Shown: positions 23,346 through 36,364, counted from the stretch's first letter. The stretch: 64,000 nucleotides of DNA from Anisus vortex (GCA_949126835.1 OX421494.1:20313196-20377195), one strand, 5' to 3'. Numbers and translations are program-made. Notes: generated by a model not told the origin, from the sequence alone.

Positions 23346-24826
23346 CCCTTCTTTAAAACCCGATTAAAATATTTTTTTAAAATTCCTTTCCTAAATGTTT
23401 TCAGTTATTGACAAGTCTTAATGAGGTGTGACCTTTTCAAACGGAAGAGATTATGAGCTTCCGGTGAAATTTCCCGCCATTTTAATAAACAAAACTCATG
23501 CCTTTGGTGGTGTTTAACAATGGGCCGTATTGCTGCTGAGAGTTAACACCCTTGCCCCTTATACAAGTCAATATTTTATGACTGACTTGTAAATTACAAG
23601 AAATTTTGCTTGTAATACTAACTGTATAAATAAATTACTGTCTATAAATTATTCTAAGTAGATCTAGATCTTTAAAATAATAAAATAATAATAAATAAAG
23701 CGGTTAGCTGTGTCAGTTTACCAAATCAAAATTTAACGCTAGATCTAGACTCTAGTATTTTTTATACTTTCTGCACCTTTTCCGGTGTAATTCCCCCTTC
23801 CCCATTTTTTTCCGAAAATAGTGTTGTAGGCCTAATTTCCCAAGTCACAGGTGGAAACTGTTTGAAAATGTGGGTGGCATCTGGTTCTATTTGACCCAAT
23901 CATCAAAGATATGCCTTCATTACTGTAAGAATCGGTCTTTCGTTAGTTCAAAGATAGAAAAGACAAATATGCTACTAATCACTCTTGGGTTACGCAGATG
24001 AACAATTCTCAGCAGACGTTTTTTGTTGGTTTCAAGTTTCACACTACATACGCACGTGACTACTGCGCCGTTTATTAGCGCTCGGCTTGAACTCTGCCGG
24101 AAGTTGCAAGGTTTCCTGTTAGTTCCCGTCTGCTCTGCATTTATTAGCGGCTGGTTTTGTATTTGGTGGTGGTTTTTGGTGGCGATATCTATGATTAGAC
24201 TAGATCTATACTCTAGCTTTTGACATTGTTTTTGAATATGTAATTTCTCAATGAAATATATCAAACGCAGCGGTTGAATTCTAAAAACTGTATATAGTCT
24301 ACATAACTTGTTTATATAAGCCAACTACTCAGTATCGTAACTAGAGAGGGGTCGGATGTGATTGCCGCACCAGGTGCCATAAGGCTTGGAAAGGCGCCAA
24401 AATAAAAATATACTTACCCAAAACATGTAGACTAACCCTCCACCCCCCAATTTTTTTTAAAATAAATTATAGGCCTATGTGAAAAAAAAATATGAATTAG
24501 AGTCTAGTTCTGAACAAAAACTTCAATTTTAAAAAATGAAATTAAGATGATTTCAAGACATGTGTTAACCTCAAGTTAGATGTCAAATAAAATTAAGATA
24601 GATAGTTTGATATATGCAGCTATTTCGAACCCCGCTTTATGCCCAGCTTTCAATGGTTTTCACCGCTGCCAATACTAGTATCTGTTTGTATTAGATTAAA
24701 ATGAAATAAATATATAATTCATTTATACATGATTTACTTAAGAGTATCGATGATTAATCCGGAAATAAAACGTCAGGTTCTTATAGAAGTTCGAATAGTA
24801 GGCTTTTATTTTTCTGTGTTTCAGTG
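23346..24826. other. Spacer with one MITE-like end
   Basis: CAGTATCGTAACTAGAGAGGGG at about 24332 resembles the left end of the widespread CAGTGGCGTAGCTAGGG class of short inverted-repeat elements, with a GGCGCC-containing interior. No right end is clear. The minus-strand open frame at 23920-24324 has no recognisable domain and was not called. Confidence 0.4.
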
Positions 24827-25040
24827 GGAATTTTACGTCTCGAGAGACGATCTTTTCCCCTGGCAGAACTTCCTGTGGCTGAAGAGACCAATCCTGGAAA
24901 TACTGGCACGATCACACTGGGCGCAGATGAAAAGAGCGGCGGGTATTACATTTTCTTCCACCTTCTTGGGCCGTGTGAGTTTTTCTACTGCAGCCCGGGA
25001 CCCTTACTTGATCCCTGCCCTCCATGTGGGTCTATTCTGA
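24827..25040 (-). pseudogene. LINE 3' ORF tail fragment (zinc-finger end)
   Basis: Minus-strand translation gives RPTWRAGIK, then after a stop GSRAAVEK and CAQCDRASISRIGLFSHRK, ending KRSSLET and a stop. It matches the last 60-70 residues of the LINE at 58.8-60.3 kb, including the Cys-Cys-His finger. An internal stop and the missing reverse transcriptase show it is dead. Confidence 0.85.
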
Positions 25041-25065
25041 GCCTTGTCCTCCCAACTGACAATTA

Positions 25066-25561
25066 TATATAATATATATATATAAAGCTCTGTGTGTGTG
25101 TTAGACCAATCAAATTGGTTTATTTAAAGACACGTGACCTTATGGCCTCATATATTACCTTTGCAATTTGCATGTGTCTTCGCTAGCAGAGTGGATAACG
25201 TATCGGACTGACATGCGGTCTACCCGGGTTCGATTCTCCGTTAGTCTATACCTTTTTTCTAAAACATTTTTATTTCAATTAATATAACTTTTTATTTTAA
25301 AAAAGATTGTAAATCCACAGGCAACACGGGCAAATTAGCTTTGTGTAAAAAAAGACTTGCCTATTTTAAACTAATTAGAATATTTATTTACAATTACTTT
25401 CTTAAATGTCTTCAGTAAACAAATAATTTTTATTTATATTTTATTTTAATTATTAGTCTAGATATATAATTTTCTGTTCATTGTAGTTTATAAAAATTTG
25501 ATCTGTAGCTTTTTCATGACTGTTTTATTTTCCCATCAGCAACGCCGGGGAATTTAGCTTG
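25066..25561 (+). mobile_element. Composite (Helitron-like) element with tRNA-like block, copy 2
   Basis: Starts near TATATATAAAGCTCTGTGTG and ends near CAACGCCGGGGAATTTAGCTTGT. The end has the GC-rich hairpin-then-CTNG form of Helitron 3' termini (CTTG here, CTAG expected). Inside lie the shared ATTGGTTTATTTAAAGACAC module and a tRNA-like block (25182-25240: TAGCAGAGTGGATAACG as A box, GGTTCGATTCTCC as B box). No protein is coded. It could be a SINE with a long head instead; the shared termini favour a DNA element carrying a tRNA relic. Confidence 0.6.
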
Positions 25562-27806
25562 TAGTTTATAATTAATTATAAAAAATGTTTTTTTGTTTTA
25601 TTATTTTTATTATTACAAGAGGCTTTTATGCTAGCATTATATTATGTAATTGTCGGAATTATGAATGTTTTTAAAATTTCCCTTAAATTGACTTAAACAA
25701 TTAGAAATTTGAAATTTTTATTTATTTTAAAACTGTTTAATGTAGATTAATTTTATACCTTTAATTACTAGTTGAAATAAAGACCATAATGCTAGATTTA
25801 TATACGGAAATAATAATTCTAATATTAGTAATATTAGTTATAAATTAAGTTATAATATTACAAAACAAAACTTGTTTGGTATAACTATAGAATCAAATGT
25901 GGAAACTTAAATTAAAGGGAGATAATTAATCCCTTTTTATTTGCGTTAATATTTCTTAAAGTTTTTCCTTTGTAAAAAAAATAATTGGCTTACAATTATA
26001 GTTTTAAAACTATAAAACTATTTTAAAAAGTAGTTGAAAATTATATAAATATTACATAAGTGAAGAAATTATCCGTACAGTTTAAAACATACACTACATT
26101 AACTACCCACTTAGTAAGATTACTAAGTATCTACTCCGCTTAATTATCATTGCTTTTCTTCTCTATTTTACATACAAGTAATTATCATTATCGATATCTC
26201 AGGATGAGATTAAAATATAATGCAACAACTTTGGCTTCTCTACACAAAGTGTGGGAGTCTAGTCACTGCGAACGCTTCTCGGCATCCTGGCTAAGATCAG
26301 AGTGTCGTACATTCTCAGAAGGCTGTCAAGTTGGCACCAGCGGGGAGGGGGGGGGGCGGTTGGGACAATACATTCCAGTAGCGGTACGGTGTCCGTGCAT
26401 TGCGAGACCATAAGCTTGCTCAGTTTTCTCGCATTGGCTCTCATTCATGGTCGGCCTGGACTACAGCTGTTCTGCACTCTGCTCTCATTGTGCAGAGGGT
26501 GTAACCAAGACCATCAGTATTTTATTTACTATGGTCGATGTAACCAGCTTATCCAGGACTGATGACTGGCGAAGTCAGTACAGTGAAGTTGCCGATATCA
26601 TGAACTATTTAAACACCGAAAGACCCACAGGAGGGGAAATGATTTCGAAAGATGAATTTTAGCAGGTGCTAGAATTAAATCTTGACAATTAAATTAATGT
26701 TTTAGGCATTTGTAATGTAAAAGTTCAGTCAATAAATTATGCATTCGCTTTGAATTGACAAGTCTTAACAAATATGTATGCATAAAAGGTCGCATATAAG
26801 GACATTTCCGGTCTTATTCGATCATTTAATTAAAAAAACGTGTTACTGATTGTACCAAAAACTGTAGGAGATTATATTTTATTTCATTTCCAAAAAATGT
26901 TGCCAAAAGAAAACGATGGATTGTGAAAGTCAGAAGTGAAATTTCACCTTTTTATAATATCAAGCTTATTGCTTAATGGAAAAGAATTTTCGTTATTTGT
27001 ATTTATGAATCTACGCATTGTGTTTTTTAAAAACCAAGAAACGCAACTCTTGACTCATTTATTTTGTTAACAAAGATAAATTTAACCTTACTAACACTTG
27101 AGTATTAATTATCGCCTACTCACTTTTGATGTTAAAAACGGATTCCTCATAACTAATCTTGTATCCTTTGTATAATTCTAAAAGACTAGAACTGGCCGTC
27201 GAGGTTGAAATCAATTGTCAAACACCAGCAAAAGCATGCTTTTTTTTTTGTTTACTAATTTAAAAATAGAACCGGAAGTTGTGATTTCTTCCACTAGAAA
27301 AGGTCATGCCCAATTAAGACTTGTAAATGCAAAAAGAAAAGATGATAATTACAACCACTGAACTTTATATACATAGAGAGTGCTCAAGCAATTAAATTGT
27401 CGGAGAAAATGCGGACTTTTAAATATAGATAAGTGCACAGTATGGCACTGAGCTATATATACATGACTAAATAATAAATTTTCATTAAAATTACTTACTC
27501 GGTGTGACAGGGTAGTTGTAGAGTTACCCGTTATCACAAGATGAGGTGGAATTGTGTATCACACCCTTGGCTTGTTGTCTAGTAAGGGTACCACAGCTAT
27601 CCCTAAGCTCTTGCGAATTTTTATTTGATTGCCCGTTATTAATGCAGCATAACAATACAAACACTGTACGTGATTGACAAAGACTCAGATTTTGTTGGTA
27701 TATTAATCCATATATTATGTATAGAGAGGAGTCGTCTGATATACGAACTGTCGCAGTAGACGGAATCGTCTGTTAGACGAAATTTCGCTACTATAGCCTA
27801 CAGGGC
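25562..27806. other. Spacer, one unassigned coding-like patch
   Basis: AT-rich to about 26220. The patch 26240-26660 is more GC-balanced and has overlapping open frames on both strands (for example WCQLDSLLRMYDTLILARMP on minus), interrupted by a G-run. I do not recognise it; it may be a decayed mobile-element ORF. 26700-27800 holds nothing I can name. Confidence 0.4.
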
Positions 27807-27890
27807 CTATAACAAGCTAACATCAAAGTCGCACAAACCAATTACAAAGAGTGGGCGTAGATTTTCCTTGATACAACGAGGACGTAATGT
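27807..27890 (+). repeat. Dispersed repeat family B, copy 1
   Basis: CCTATAACAAGCTAACATCA, then CGCACAAACCAATT and GCGTAGATTTTCCTTGATAC recur at 33209-33290 with few changes. Ends and class are unknown. Confidence 0.8.
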
Positions 27891-30212
27891 CGGTAGACCT
27901 ACTTTCTCTGTCGTCGACGAAAAGTCTGTAGACGAGTTATCTTGACACCGGTTGGGAGATGGTGCTAGTGGAGAAATATAAGGAAATATGAAGGGAAAGT
28001 TCCCTGTACTGTTGTTCCTCTTGATGTGAACGCAATATTTGCTTCTTTGCGATGTTTCGGCTTAATTTTTAAAAAAATCAGCTATTTGTGCAGAATTTGC
28101 TCAACGACTTTTCGACTGTTAAAGAAGTGCAGAGGGAGGTCTCATTGGAAGAAAAGGTAAAGAACAAATAAAAGGGCCGAGTCAGTGATCCCTTTCATTT
28201 TCCGAAGTCTGCATGCGACTAAAGATATTGGCTGCTCAACTATCGAAGGAAATTAAAATTGTTGTGCTCCACATAACGGTTTAGAACCTAGGTCTATACG
28301 CCTGTTAAACAAAATGGTTTATTTTTTTTTAATTGCAATAATATCAGCGTTCGTGTGCTGTGTTCAAGTGTTTAAGCGCGCGCTCGGGAACATTACCGCT
28401 GTTAAAAGATGCCTAAACAAATGAGGGAGGGAGGGTAGGTTTGAAAGTTCGCTTTGGACTGGCATTACAACAAAACTGAAGTGAACAGGATGGTGGTCTT
28501 GTTGGATGACAAGATCATTTGCAACTTCAATAACCTCCTGAAGAGTAGGGAAAATTCGGCTACTTTGAACACGCCCTTCCAACCAGGCTCCAAGAAGGCT
28601 CGAATATAGGCTTTCGTTGACTTCGAAATGTAGGCTATTCTTTACCACACAAAGGGTCCTTTAACAAGAGAACAACCAGTAGAGTTTCGCAATGTTTTGT
28701 GCTATCTTCGAAGCGTCACTAGATCAAAGTGATAGACTATCGACATTTAGGTAAGAAAAACAACTATAGGCTTTTGGACTTAGTTGATAGATTATATTCT
28801 TTCGGACAAAAAAATAATACCCTTTTAGCTTTGGATCGAACTGATTCTCCATTGAATACCATTTAATATTTCAAATACAATGGGCACCCAACACCAATAT
28901 ATTTAACCAGAAGTCACTCAACTATTTCTATTTCTAATGTATTTTTTAAAAAAGAAATTGAATGAATTCTAAAGATAGATACCAGTATAATATAAAGGCC
29001 TAGTAGGCAAGTTGGTAAATTTTGTTAGCATTCACAGTTCACAGTATACCACTGTTAAAAAAATATATATTCTTGTTTTCGATGTACCGGTAATTATTTT
29101 ATTTATAATGTTTGTCCATTTTATGCTGTTCTAAATTTGGGATAACATTGGCGTTGCATAGACATGTTTTTAGAACATGATGTTTCTTTGTTTTGGCTAA
29201 CCAGGTCTACTGTGACAGATTTTTTTTTTTTTTTTTTTTTTTGTTTTTTTTTTTAAACTTTTACCCAACTGTTACAATTAAAAATATGTATACATTTTGT
29301 CACATAAACATTAATTAACAAAATGATAATTTAAAAACTTTTCTACTACTGCACATGATAATAAAAAAAAATATTTCAAAAATTTAAGGGGGAAATTATG
29401 TGCACCACTTCCGAATTGAGAATGCTACACTTAAGCGCCCTCACTCCAACACCCCTACTTTGCAATGCTGGCTACGCCACTGACATAACGAGTGCACTTG
29501 AAATAATTAATACTTTTATGTAATGTATTAGTCATTTGTCTTTTTTTTTTCCAGACCACACGCGACGAAAAGTGTTGTTTTGTGGACGTAACATCTGGAT
29601 GACTCCTTGCCTAAAAAAATGCTTGCTGTCGCTTGTTCCTACGGATATAATAAATAATGAAACACTTTGAGAAACAAAAAGTCGCTTTACAACCAAATAA
29701 ATACCCTGTCACGAAGGCATAATAATTGCCAGCTATTTCGACATAATACACTATTAACTATTAACTCTGAAGCAACCAATGTTCTAAGAGCTTAATTAGT
29801 GCCGTCCAGCGGATGTATTTCGTAATCCTAAGACTTCCCAGTATACCGACCTTTTAAACGAACCTTTAAATATATATATATAATTATATATATATGATGA
29901 TGTTACTTTCCAAAATGTATTATTAGCGCTGCGTAGGAGTGGGTGGTATTGTGTCCTTTCTTCTCTTGCCCTCTAAGCGTTTCACAAGGGGCTGATCGTC
30001 GGAGGGTTAAATCACTAAAATTATATGTGGGACTGATAACTTGTTGCCTGTTTACGTTTGACACCGTAGAACTCCTAGAAGCGATAATTATATATACATG
30101 ATTGTTAACCTTTAGAGAAAATAAGAATCTGTCTTTATTTCTGTCTTGCTTTCTAGCCAATAGCCGATTCATTCATATATCTTTACATCTTCTTCTTCTT
30201 CGTTCTCAAAAG
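27891..30212. other. Spacer with unrecognised open frames
   Basis: The minus frame 28364-28648 (94 codons, containing LLGAWLEGRVQSSRIFPTL and EVIEVANDLVIQQDHHP) reads like protein but matches no family I know and lacks visible neighbours. A long T-run lies at 29220-29254. GGCTACGCCACTG at about 29470 is the right-end type of the GGCGTAGC MITE class. Confidence 0.35.
28364..28648 (-). CDS. Unrecognised open frame, possible exon or element relic
   Basis: It is a 94-codon open frame with balanced amino-acid use and few low-complexity stretches (EGRVQSSRIFPTLQEV, then NDLVIQQDHHPVHFSFVV). I do not recognise a domain. There is no clear splice pair or promoter. It could be an exon of an unseen minus-strand gene or part of a decayed mobile element. 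Confidence 0.2.
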   Translation of the reverse strand: MVKNSLHFEVNESLYSSLLGAWLEGRVQSSRIFPTLQEVIEVANDLVIQQDHHPVHFSFVVMPVQSELSNLPSLPHLFRHLLTAVMFPSARLNT

Positions 30213-30330
30213 TTATGATTTGGAGGATTCAGACAAGTCCAATAATTGTGATGAACTGCGCCGTGGCTGTCAGTTGCTCCAGTCCACCATACAGTTTGTC
30301 AATGAAGGTAGCTTCCATATGGCTGACCGG
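30213..30330 (+). CDS. Candidate internal exon, helical coding sequence of unknown gene
   Basis: A strong pyrimidine tract (TCTTCTTCTTCTTCGTTCTC) and AAAAG precede the segment, and GTAAAG follows it at 30331. The frame reads YDLEDSDKSNNCDELRRG then CQLLQSTIQFVNEGSFHMAD and R, with phase 0 at the 3' end. The pattern of charged residues and heptad-like leucines suggests an alpha-helical region, loosely like spectrin-repeat linkers. I cannot name the protein. No partner exon was found on the plus strand nearby, so it may be an isolated relic. Confidence 0.35.
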
Positions 30331-30702
30331 GTAAAGTGTTATAGGGAGTATCTTTATATAATATAATACAAATTATAATAATAATAATATATGATTGTTT
30401 CTCTTTATGTCAGTCTATCCGAACGTGTATGAACTGACAAGTGCGTCTGTCTTACTCATGTGACTAAAGACATTTCATTAACGAATAATAAATTTATATC
30501 TACATCATCTGTTGTGTAAACTGTAAACCACATAGAACCTTTTTTAAAATTTCTGCCGAGAATGCCAAGAAAGATCGCGTTTTTCTGCGTTATTATAGTA
30601 AAGTGTTGTCCGTCGCAAGATCCACAAAATGAGAATCCTTACAATGAGTTAATCATGGAAAGGAGTTCTGTAAATTACCCACGACATAATTTTCTGCGTC
30701 GT

Positions 30703-31972
30703 CCATTTTTGTCTGGTCCGATTTTGTCAAGTCCACTTCTGTCTAGCCCAATTCTGTCTAGTCCAATTATGTCTAATCCAATTATGTCTAATCCAATTCT
30801 GTCTAGTCCAATTCTGTCTAATCCAATTCTGTCTAGTCCAATTCTGTCTAATCCAATTCTGTCTAGTCCAATTCTGTCTAGTCCAATTCTGTCTAGTCCA
30901 ATTCTGTCTAGTCCAATTCTGTCTAGTCCAATTCTGTCTAGTCCAATTCTGTCTAGTCCAATTCTGTCTAGTCCAATTCTGTCTAGTCCAATTCTGTCTA
31001 ATCCAATTCTGTCTAGTCCAATTCTGTCTAGTCCAATTCTGTCTAGTCCAATTCTGTCTAATCCAATTCTGTCTAGTCCAATTCTGTCTAATCCAATTCT
31101 GTCTAGTCAAATTCTGTCTAGTCCAATTCTGTCTAGTCCAATTCTGTCTAGTCCAATTCTGTCTAGTCCAATTCTGTCTAGTCCAATTCTGTCTAATCCA
31201 ATTCTGTCTAGTCCAATTCTGTCTAGTCCAATTCTGTCTAGTCCAATTCTGTCTAATCCAATTCTGTCTAGTCCAATTCTGTCTAATCCAATTCTGTCTA
31301 GTCCAATTCTGTCTAATCCAATTCTGTCTAGTCCAATTCTGTCTAGTCCAATTCTGTCTAATCCAATTCTGTCTAGTCCAATTCTGTCTAATCCAATTCT
31401 GTCTAGTCCAATTCTGTCTAATCCAATTCTGTCTAGTCCAATTCTGTCTAGTCCAATTCTGTCTAATCCAATTCTGTCTAGTCCAATTCTGTCTAGTCCA
31501 ATTCTGTCTAATACAATTCTGTGTAGTCCAATTCTGTCTAGTCCAATTCTGTCTAGTCCAATTCTGTCTAATCCAATTCTGTCTAGTCCAATTCTGTCTA
31601 ATCCAATTCTGTGTAGTCCAATTCTGTCTAGTCCAATTCTGTCTAGTCCAATTCTGTCTAATCCAATTCTGTCTAGTCCAATTCTGTCTAATCCAATTCT
31701 GTATAGTCCAATTCTGTCTAATCCAATTCTGTATAGTCCAATTCTGTCTAATCCAATTCTGTCTAGTCCAATTCTGTCTAGTCCAATTCTGTCTAGTCCA
31801 ATTCTGTCTAGTCCAATTCTGTCTAGTCCAATTCTGTATAGTCCAATTCTGTCTAGTCCAATTCTGTCTAATCCAATTCTGTCTAGTCCAATTCTGTCTA
31901 GTCCAATTCTGTCTAGTCCAATTCTGTATAGTCCAATTCTGTCTAGTCCAGATCTGTCTAGTCCAATTATTT
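30703..31972. repeat. 15-bp minisatellite, about 84 units, open on both strands
   Basis: The unit is CCAATTCTGTCTAGT, with a common CCAATTCTGTCTAAT variant. As 15 is divisible by 3 and the unit lacks stops in these frames, the plus strand encodes PILSS/PILSN repeats in an open frame from ATG 30562 to a stop ending at 32067 (501 aa). The minus strand encodes RQNWT/RQNWI repeats for 428 aa. Units at both ends are more diverged than those in the middle. The AT variant almost always alternates with GT units. I read this as a satellite whose open frames follow from unit length; flanking residues show no known domain. Confidence 0.97.
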
Positions 31973-32067
31973 CGTCCGAGATGACAGCTACGTGTACAGT
32001 CTTCTATGTTCACAGAATTTCATTTTCCCACTTTCGTTCTGTTAGAATGTTTCTCTCAATCCATTGA

Positions 32068-35062
32068 GTCTGTTCCATCTCCTGGGCATGTCCATCAGAA
32101 ATAGAAAAATATTGTCAACATAATGGCAGGAATCGAGTACATCTTCGGTAAATACAAACTGTCTCGGACTGGCAAATACTAGAGGGGTTTTCGTCTGAGA
32201 GCACCAGGGTCACGTAGTGAGAACGGCTGGGGTCATTGTGTGGGGGTGTGAGGTCAGACTGTGGAGGCGTAAGCAGGTCAAGGTCAAGAGGCAGGCGATA
32301 GAACGATAGAACGCTTTTCAATTTCCACACATTTACACAAGAATACGGGTTATTTTTATCCCTGTATTCTTTAAGAAGCTAGAATTCTATTTGCTTTTGG
32401 TTTATTAGTAATAGCTTTCGAAAATTGGCCCGTTTTTGGTTATTTTTAGTTCTTATCAATCAGATGTTACAGAAACTAGACTGGCCATAGGCTATATGAT
32501 AGAACCCAAATAAAGAATCTCCATTTTATTTGTAGTTTTTTTTTAAATATAGAGTCTATATTTCTTCATATTATATTTTACCAAACGGACAGGCAAGTAT
32601 CTTATACTAAACATTAAAACGTTAAATAAGTTCTGGAGATCAAAATAAGGTCTTAATACAAAGGCGTATCGAGAATAGCTAAGGGCATTCACCCCGGCCG
32701 AATGTATTGTTTTTATGACGTATTTGCAGCGGAAAATAATCAGCAAAAAAAAAAAAAAATGTGCACATAAAAAAATAAATAAAAAAAAGAAGCGTTAAAA
32801 ATGTATATTTCAATGGCTTAAAGGTTTAACTTTCTATTACATTCTATTACATAATACGAGATCAATTTTTCCCCAATTCCTAACTATTGCAATTGTTGTA
32901 CTGTTGTACGTAAGCGCGTAACTGGACATTGGGTGAAGAGAGGAATGAAGGGGAGGTAGAGGTGAAGATTTCACCACAACTCCTTAATTGCCGCTACTAC
33001 TGGGTTCGTACAAGACCATCGTACTTACAGTGGTCTTGGTTCGTAGCCGGATTTGGCAAATAGTAGGCTACGTGTATACTCTCAATACTCGGCTTCGGTA
33101 TTAGGTCCATGTGGAAATAGTCCAGGGCCTACACAAATCTATTCTGTAAGGCCCTACGCTTGATCCACCCTACCGCTTCAGATTTGTTTCTGTGAGCTAC
33201 TATATAGGACCTATAACAAGCTAACATCAGGGTCGGCACAAACCAATTGCAAAGGGTGAGCGTAGATTTTCCTTGATACAACGATGGCATAGGCTACTGA
33301 TTAGGCCTATAAAGGCCTACAGCCTACAGTTTCTGAATATAGCCTACGTCTTTGAATACACCCGAATGGGTGACATAATTGCATAAATTATTTAAATAAC
33401 TTTTCCACTTTGGTCTAGGCCTGCTCTATCACTGAACTTTTTAAATAAGTCAATTTTAGACTTCTTTGTCTGTGCAAGTTGTTACAAAAATACAACCCAT
33501 TTTTTTTAAAAAAAGATAATAAGTCAAATAAGTTTTATTACTTTTATTACTCCCTTTCTCTAAGCTCATACTGTCTGTCTGTTGCTTGTAATCTTCTTGT
33601 AAAACTTTGCATCGATTTTTCGACCACTTCCCGTCGTCCAATCGAGCTGAAACTTGGGCAGCATACTTGTGGCGACTAACAAATTGTAGGCCCTACTAAC
33701 AATACATTCTATCAAATTTTTTGTAAAAAAAACTTAATTATACTATAATTATTTGTGTTTTTGAAAATTTAACGGTTTGATTTGGTTTCGCGTTGAAAAT
33801 GCCGGTCCAACATTTTATGGTTTTTCGTAACAAACTTTGCGCTCTATACCTTTGTGAATGAAGGGAAAAAATTAATTCATGTTTACATTTGTGTCGTATT
33901 ATAAAATTTGCGGCAATGTTTTATACGGAGTAAGGAGATCTTTTTGAGATTTGTGACACAGATATTTTTCTGTAGGCCTACATGTTTCATTTTCAGTAGT
34001 CAATCAGTTATTTATTTACATGATGGTAAACTTAGTTTATAAAGAAAGGGAGTATAATAAAAACTTGTTTTTTATGGGTTAGTTTTTTTTTCGTAATATT
34101 TGACTCGTAATCTTGTGTCTACAATAGACAGACAATCGCATAAGCAGACGAGATTTGACAGTGTAATGTATTTCCAAGCCGGTTGTTATTATGACATGAC
34201 CTTCACCCAGAAATGAAATATGTGGGGTGCGCAACGGAGGAGACCTTGAACCAAGGAAGATAACTCCCATCGTTAAGTCCGTAATGCGATACGAGAACGG
34301 AAACATAACAATGCAAGTTATGGCAGAGAAAACCGGAAATTTCGGTGTATTTTTAGCCTCTTCTGTTCTCCGTGTCCCAGTAATAAACACGGGAACTTAA
34401 TATTGGGTGTTCTTCTGTATTATTTTTTATAATATTTTTTTATAGGTTACCGATTTGTTATATGCATAAAAAATCCATTTATTCTAATACAAGTTATACA
34501 ATAATATCCAAAACATTAACCTTGACATCGCTAGGCTATATAATGCTTGCTTGTTGGTTAATCTGTAGGCCTATCAGCTATTTAAATATATTTTTTTCAG
34601 AAATTTTAAATCTTTTCTAATTACTACGCACATTTTCTTCTGACGACGTCTTTCTTTAGAAGGCTAATTGACCCACTTTCCGTCATGCTATTGAGCTGAA
34701 ACTTGGTACATAGACGTGTTTCATTTAACAACACATTCTATCAAATTTTCAGCCATACCATCAAACCCCCTACAACCCCTAGTTTTTAAAGCTTGTTGTT
34801 GTTTTTTTTTTTTCAAATTAGGCCTATACTCTATGGTGAGCATTTTGAAATCCTTATTCAACCCATTTTAACACATTTTTTTTTAACGCTGATGACTTTT
34901 AAACATGTCAGTGTGTATTTCTCCACTGAGCTTATAAATATAAATCCTATAGCTAAGTGATTGTCCCTTTATTTTTAAATCATTTATAAATATATTAACT
35001 TTGTTTTTTTGTGGGTTTTTTCCTTTGAGAGTAGTAAAGAGCAAATATTCTGAAGGCTAAGG
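32068..35062. other. Spacer with repeat family B copy 2 and Helitron-like pieces
   Basis: 33209-33290 is the second copy of family B. At about 33560-33680 and 34670-34760, CTGTCTGTCTGTTGC, ATCGAGCTGAAACTTGG and ATTGAGCTGAAACTTGGTAC are alike and resemble Helitron-like or other non-autonomous element starts. No gene is visible. Confidence 0.45.
33209..33290 (+). repeat. Dispersed repeat family B, copy 2
   Basis: CCTATAACAAGCTAACATCA, GGCACAAACCAATTGCAAAG and GCGTAGATTTTCCTTGATAC match 27807-27890 in order and orientation. Confidence 0.8.
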
Positions 35063-35268
35063 CAGGGGTCGGCAACCTACGAAACGCGTGTCAGACTTGG
35101 CACGCAGAGCTATTTTCAATGGCACGCGGAAGACCTTGAAAAGGGCAGATCTAGAGCTTTCTATGTGAAATTAAGTGCTAGAACAGGATGAATATTAGGC
35201 TCTTGTCACGCGGAGAGAATTAGGAATCCTACTTCGGCACACAATTATTAAATGGTTGCCGATCACTA
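35063..35268. mobile_element. Short hAT-type element (206 bp)
   Basis: Starts CAGGGGTCGGCAACC and ends GGTTGCCGATCACTA, imperfect terminal inverted repeats of the hAT class. Flanks are GGCTAAGG (35055-35062) and AGCTAAGG (35269-35276), an 8-bp duplication with one mismatch. The interior (GGCACGCGG and similar) is non-coding. A related, more diverged copy lies at about 36858-37080. Confidence 0.8.
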
Positions 35269-35615
35269 AGCTAAGGCATAAACCAAAATGTGTACAAAGG
35301 CTTAATATACGAAAAACGCTGCTTTTAGTGGTTGTTAAATATTAGAGATTATTCTTGGTGATTCACATTGCAAGATAGGACTTTTTATGCAATGGCAGAT
35401 CTTTACAAGAGCACGCAATAAGTTGCGATGTTGTTTTTGTTAGGCCTATGTTTTACTATAGCTTAAAAAAAAAAAGAAGAAGCAGTAACAAACAACAAAT
35501 AGCAGGAAGCGTTTGTGAGGTGTGTTCATCTGTGCATCCCATCAAGAGTAAGTATATATACACACGTCTTATCAGAGAAACCCTGTACATGTTTTGAACA
35601 TGAATCTACATATTG

Positions 35616-35618
<3 letters not shown>

Positions 35619-35687
<69 letters not shown>

Positions 35688-35689
35688 TA
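35619..35689. repeat. (AT)n microsatellite
   Basis: About 70 bp of almost perfect AT dinucleotide repeats with one C interruption. Confidence 0.98.
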
Positions 35690-36364
35690 AAAAAAGGTTA
35701 ATCTTTAATATAAAATAAATATAGAGAGCACCTGTTTGTATTTATCCCCCCCCCCCAACACTTCGTTTTAACCCAGTAAGATTTCAGGGAGCAGGTGATG
35801 CTAGCTGTGTTAGCACTTGTATGTACAGACTTTATATAAAAAAAAATATATATAATATATACCAGGTTTTAAAACGAATTCAGATAAAATTTATTTTTAA
35901 AATCAAACTAAAATTAATATACTTTTTGTTGATGTTGATTAGGTTGATTTTTTCATAAACATGCGTTATTGGCAGAATTGTCTTGTTACACTTTGTAAAA
36001 AAAAAAAAAAAATAAATAAAATTACCTAAATGACAACTCGTTAATGAGTCATATGCGTTCGGGTTGCAAGAAATGGCGTGCTTCACTTGAAACTCTAGAC
36101 TAAATAGCATTTTGACATTTGGTATAACGTATTTTGACTTCTCTCAACACATAGGCTACACATTACACACACCCTACTGGTTTCCTTCCCCCCCCCCCCC
36201 AAAGCACACTCCCTTGTGTTGCAATAGATATAGAACAGACAAAAATTCCGAAAATGAACTGACTTAGTATTACGGCACACAATAAAATAATTGTAAACAT
36301 GATTTTAGTAAACGTAATGACTATTGCCATTGTCATTGCGGACTTTTATTTTATTTTATCTATT
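35690..36364. other. AT-rich spacer with homopolymer runs
   Basis: C-runs at 35747-35756 and about 36188-36200, and an A-run at 35998-36011. No gene, RNA or element end is recognised. Confidence 0.5.

Noticed and set aside
23920..24324. 134-codon minus-strand frame
   Set aside because: No recognisable domain, splice sites or biased codon use; likely chance.
22937..25240. Functional tRNA genes
   Set aside because: A and B boxes are present but acceptor stems do not pair and the blocks are embedded in repeated elements.
29560..29665. Terminal exon after TTTTTTTTTCCAG with an AATAAA
   Set aside because: Short frame with no homology; the splice acceptor may be chance in T-rich DNA.
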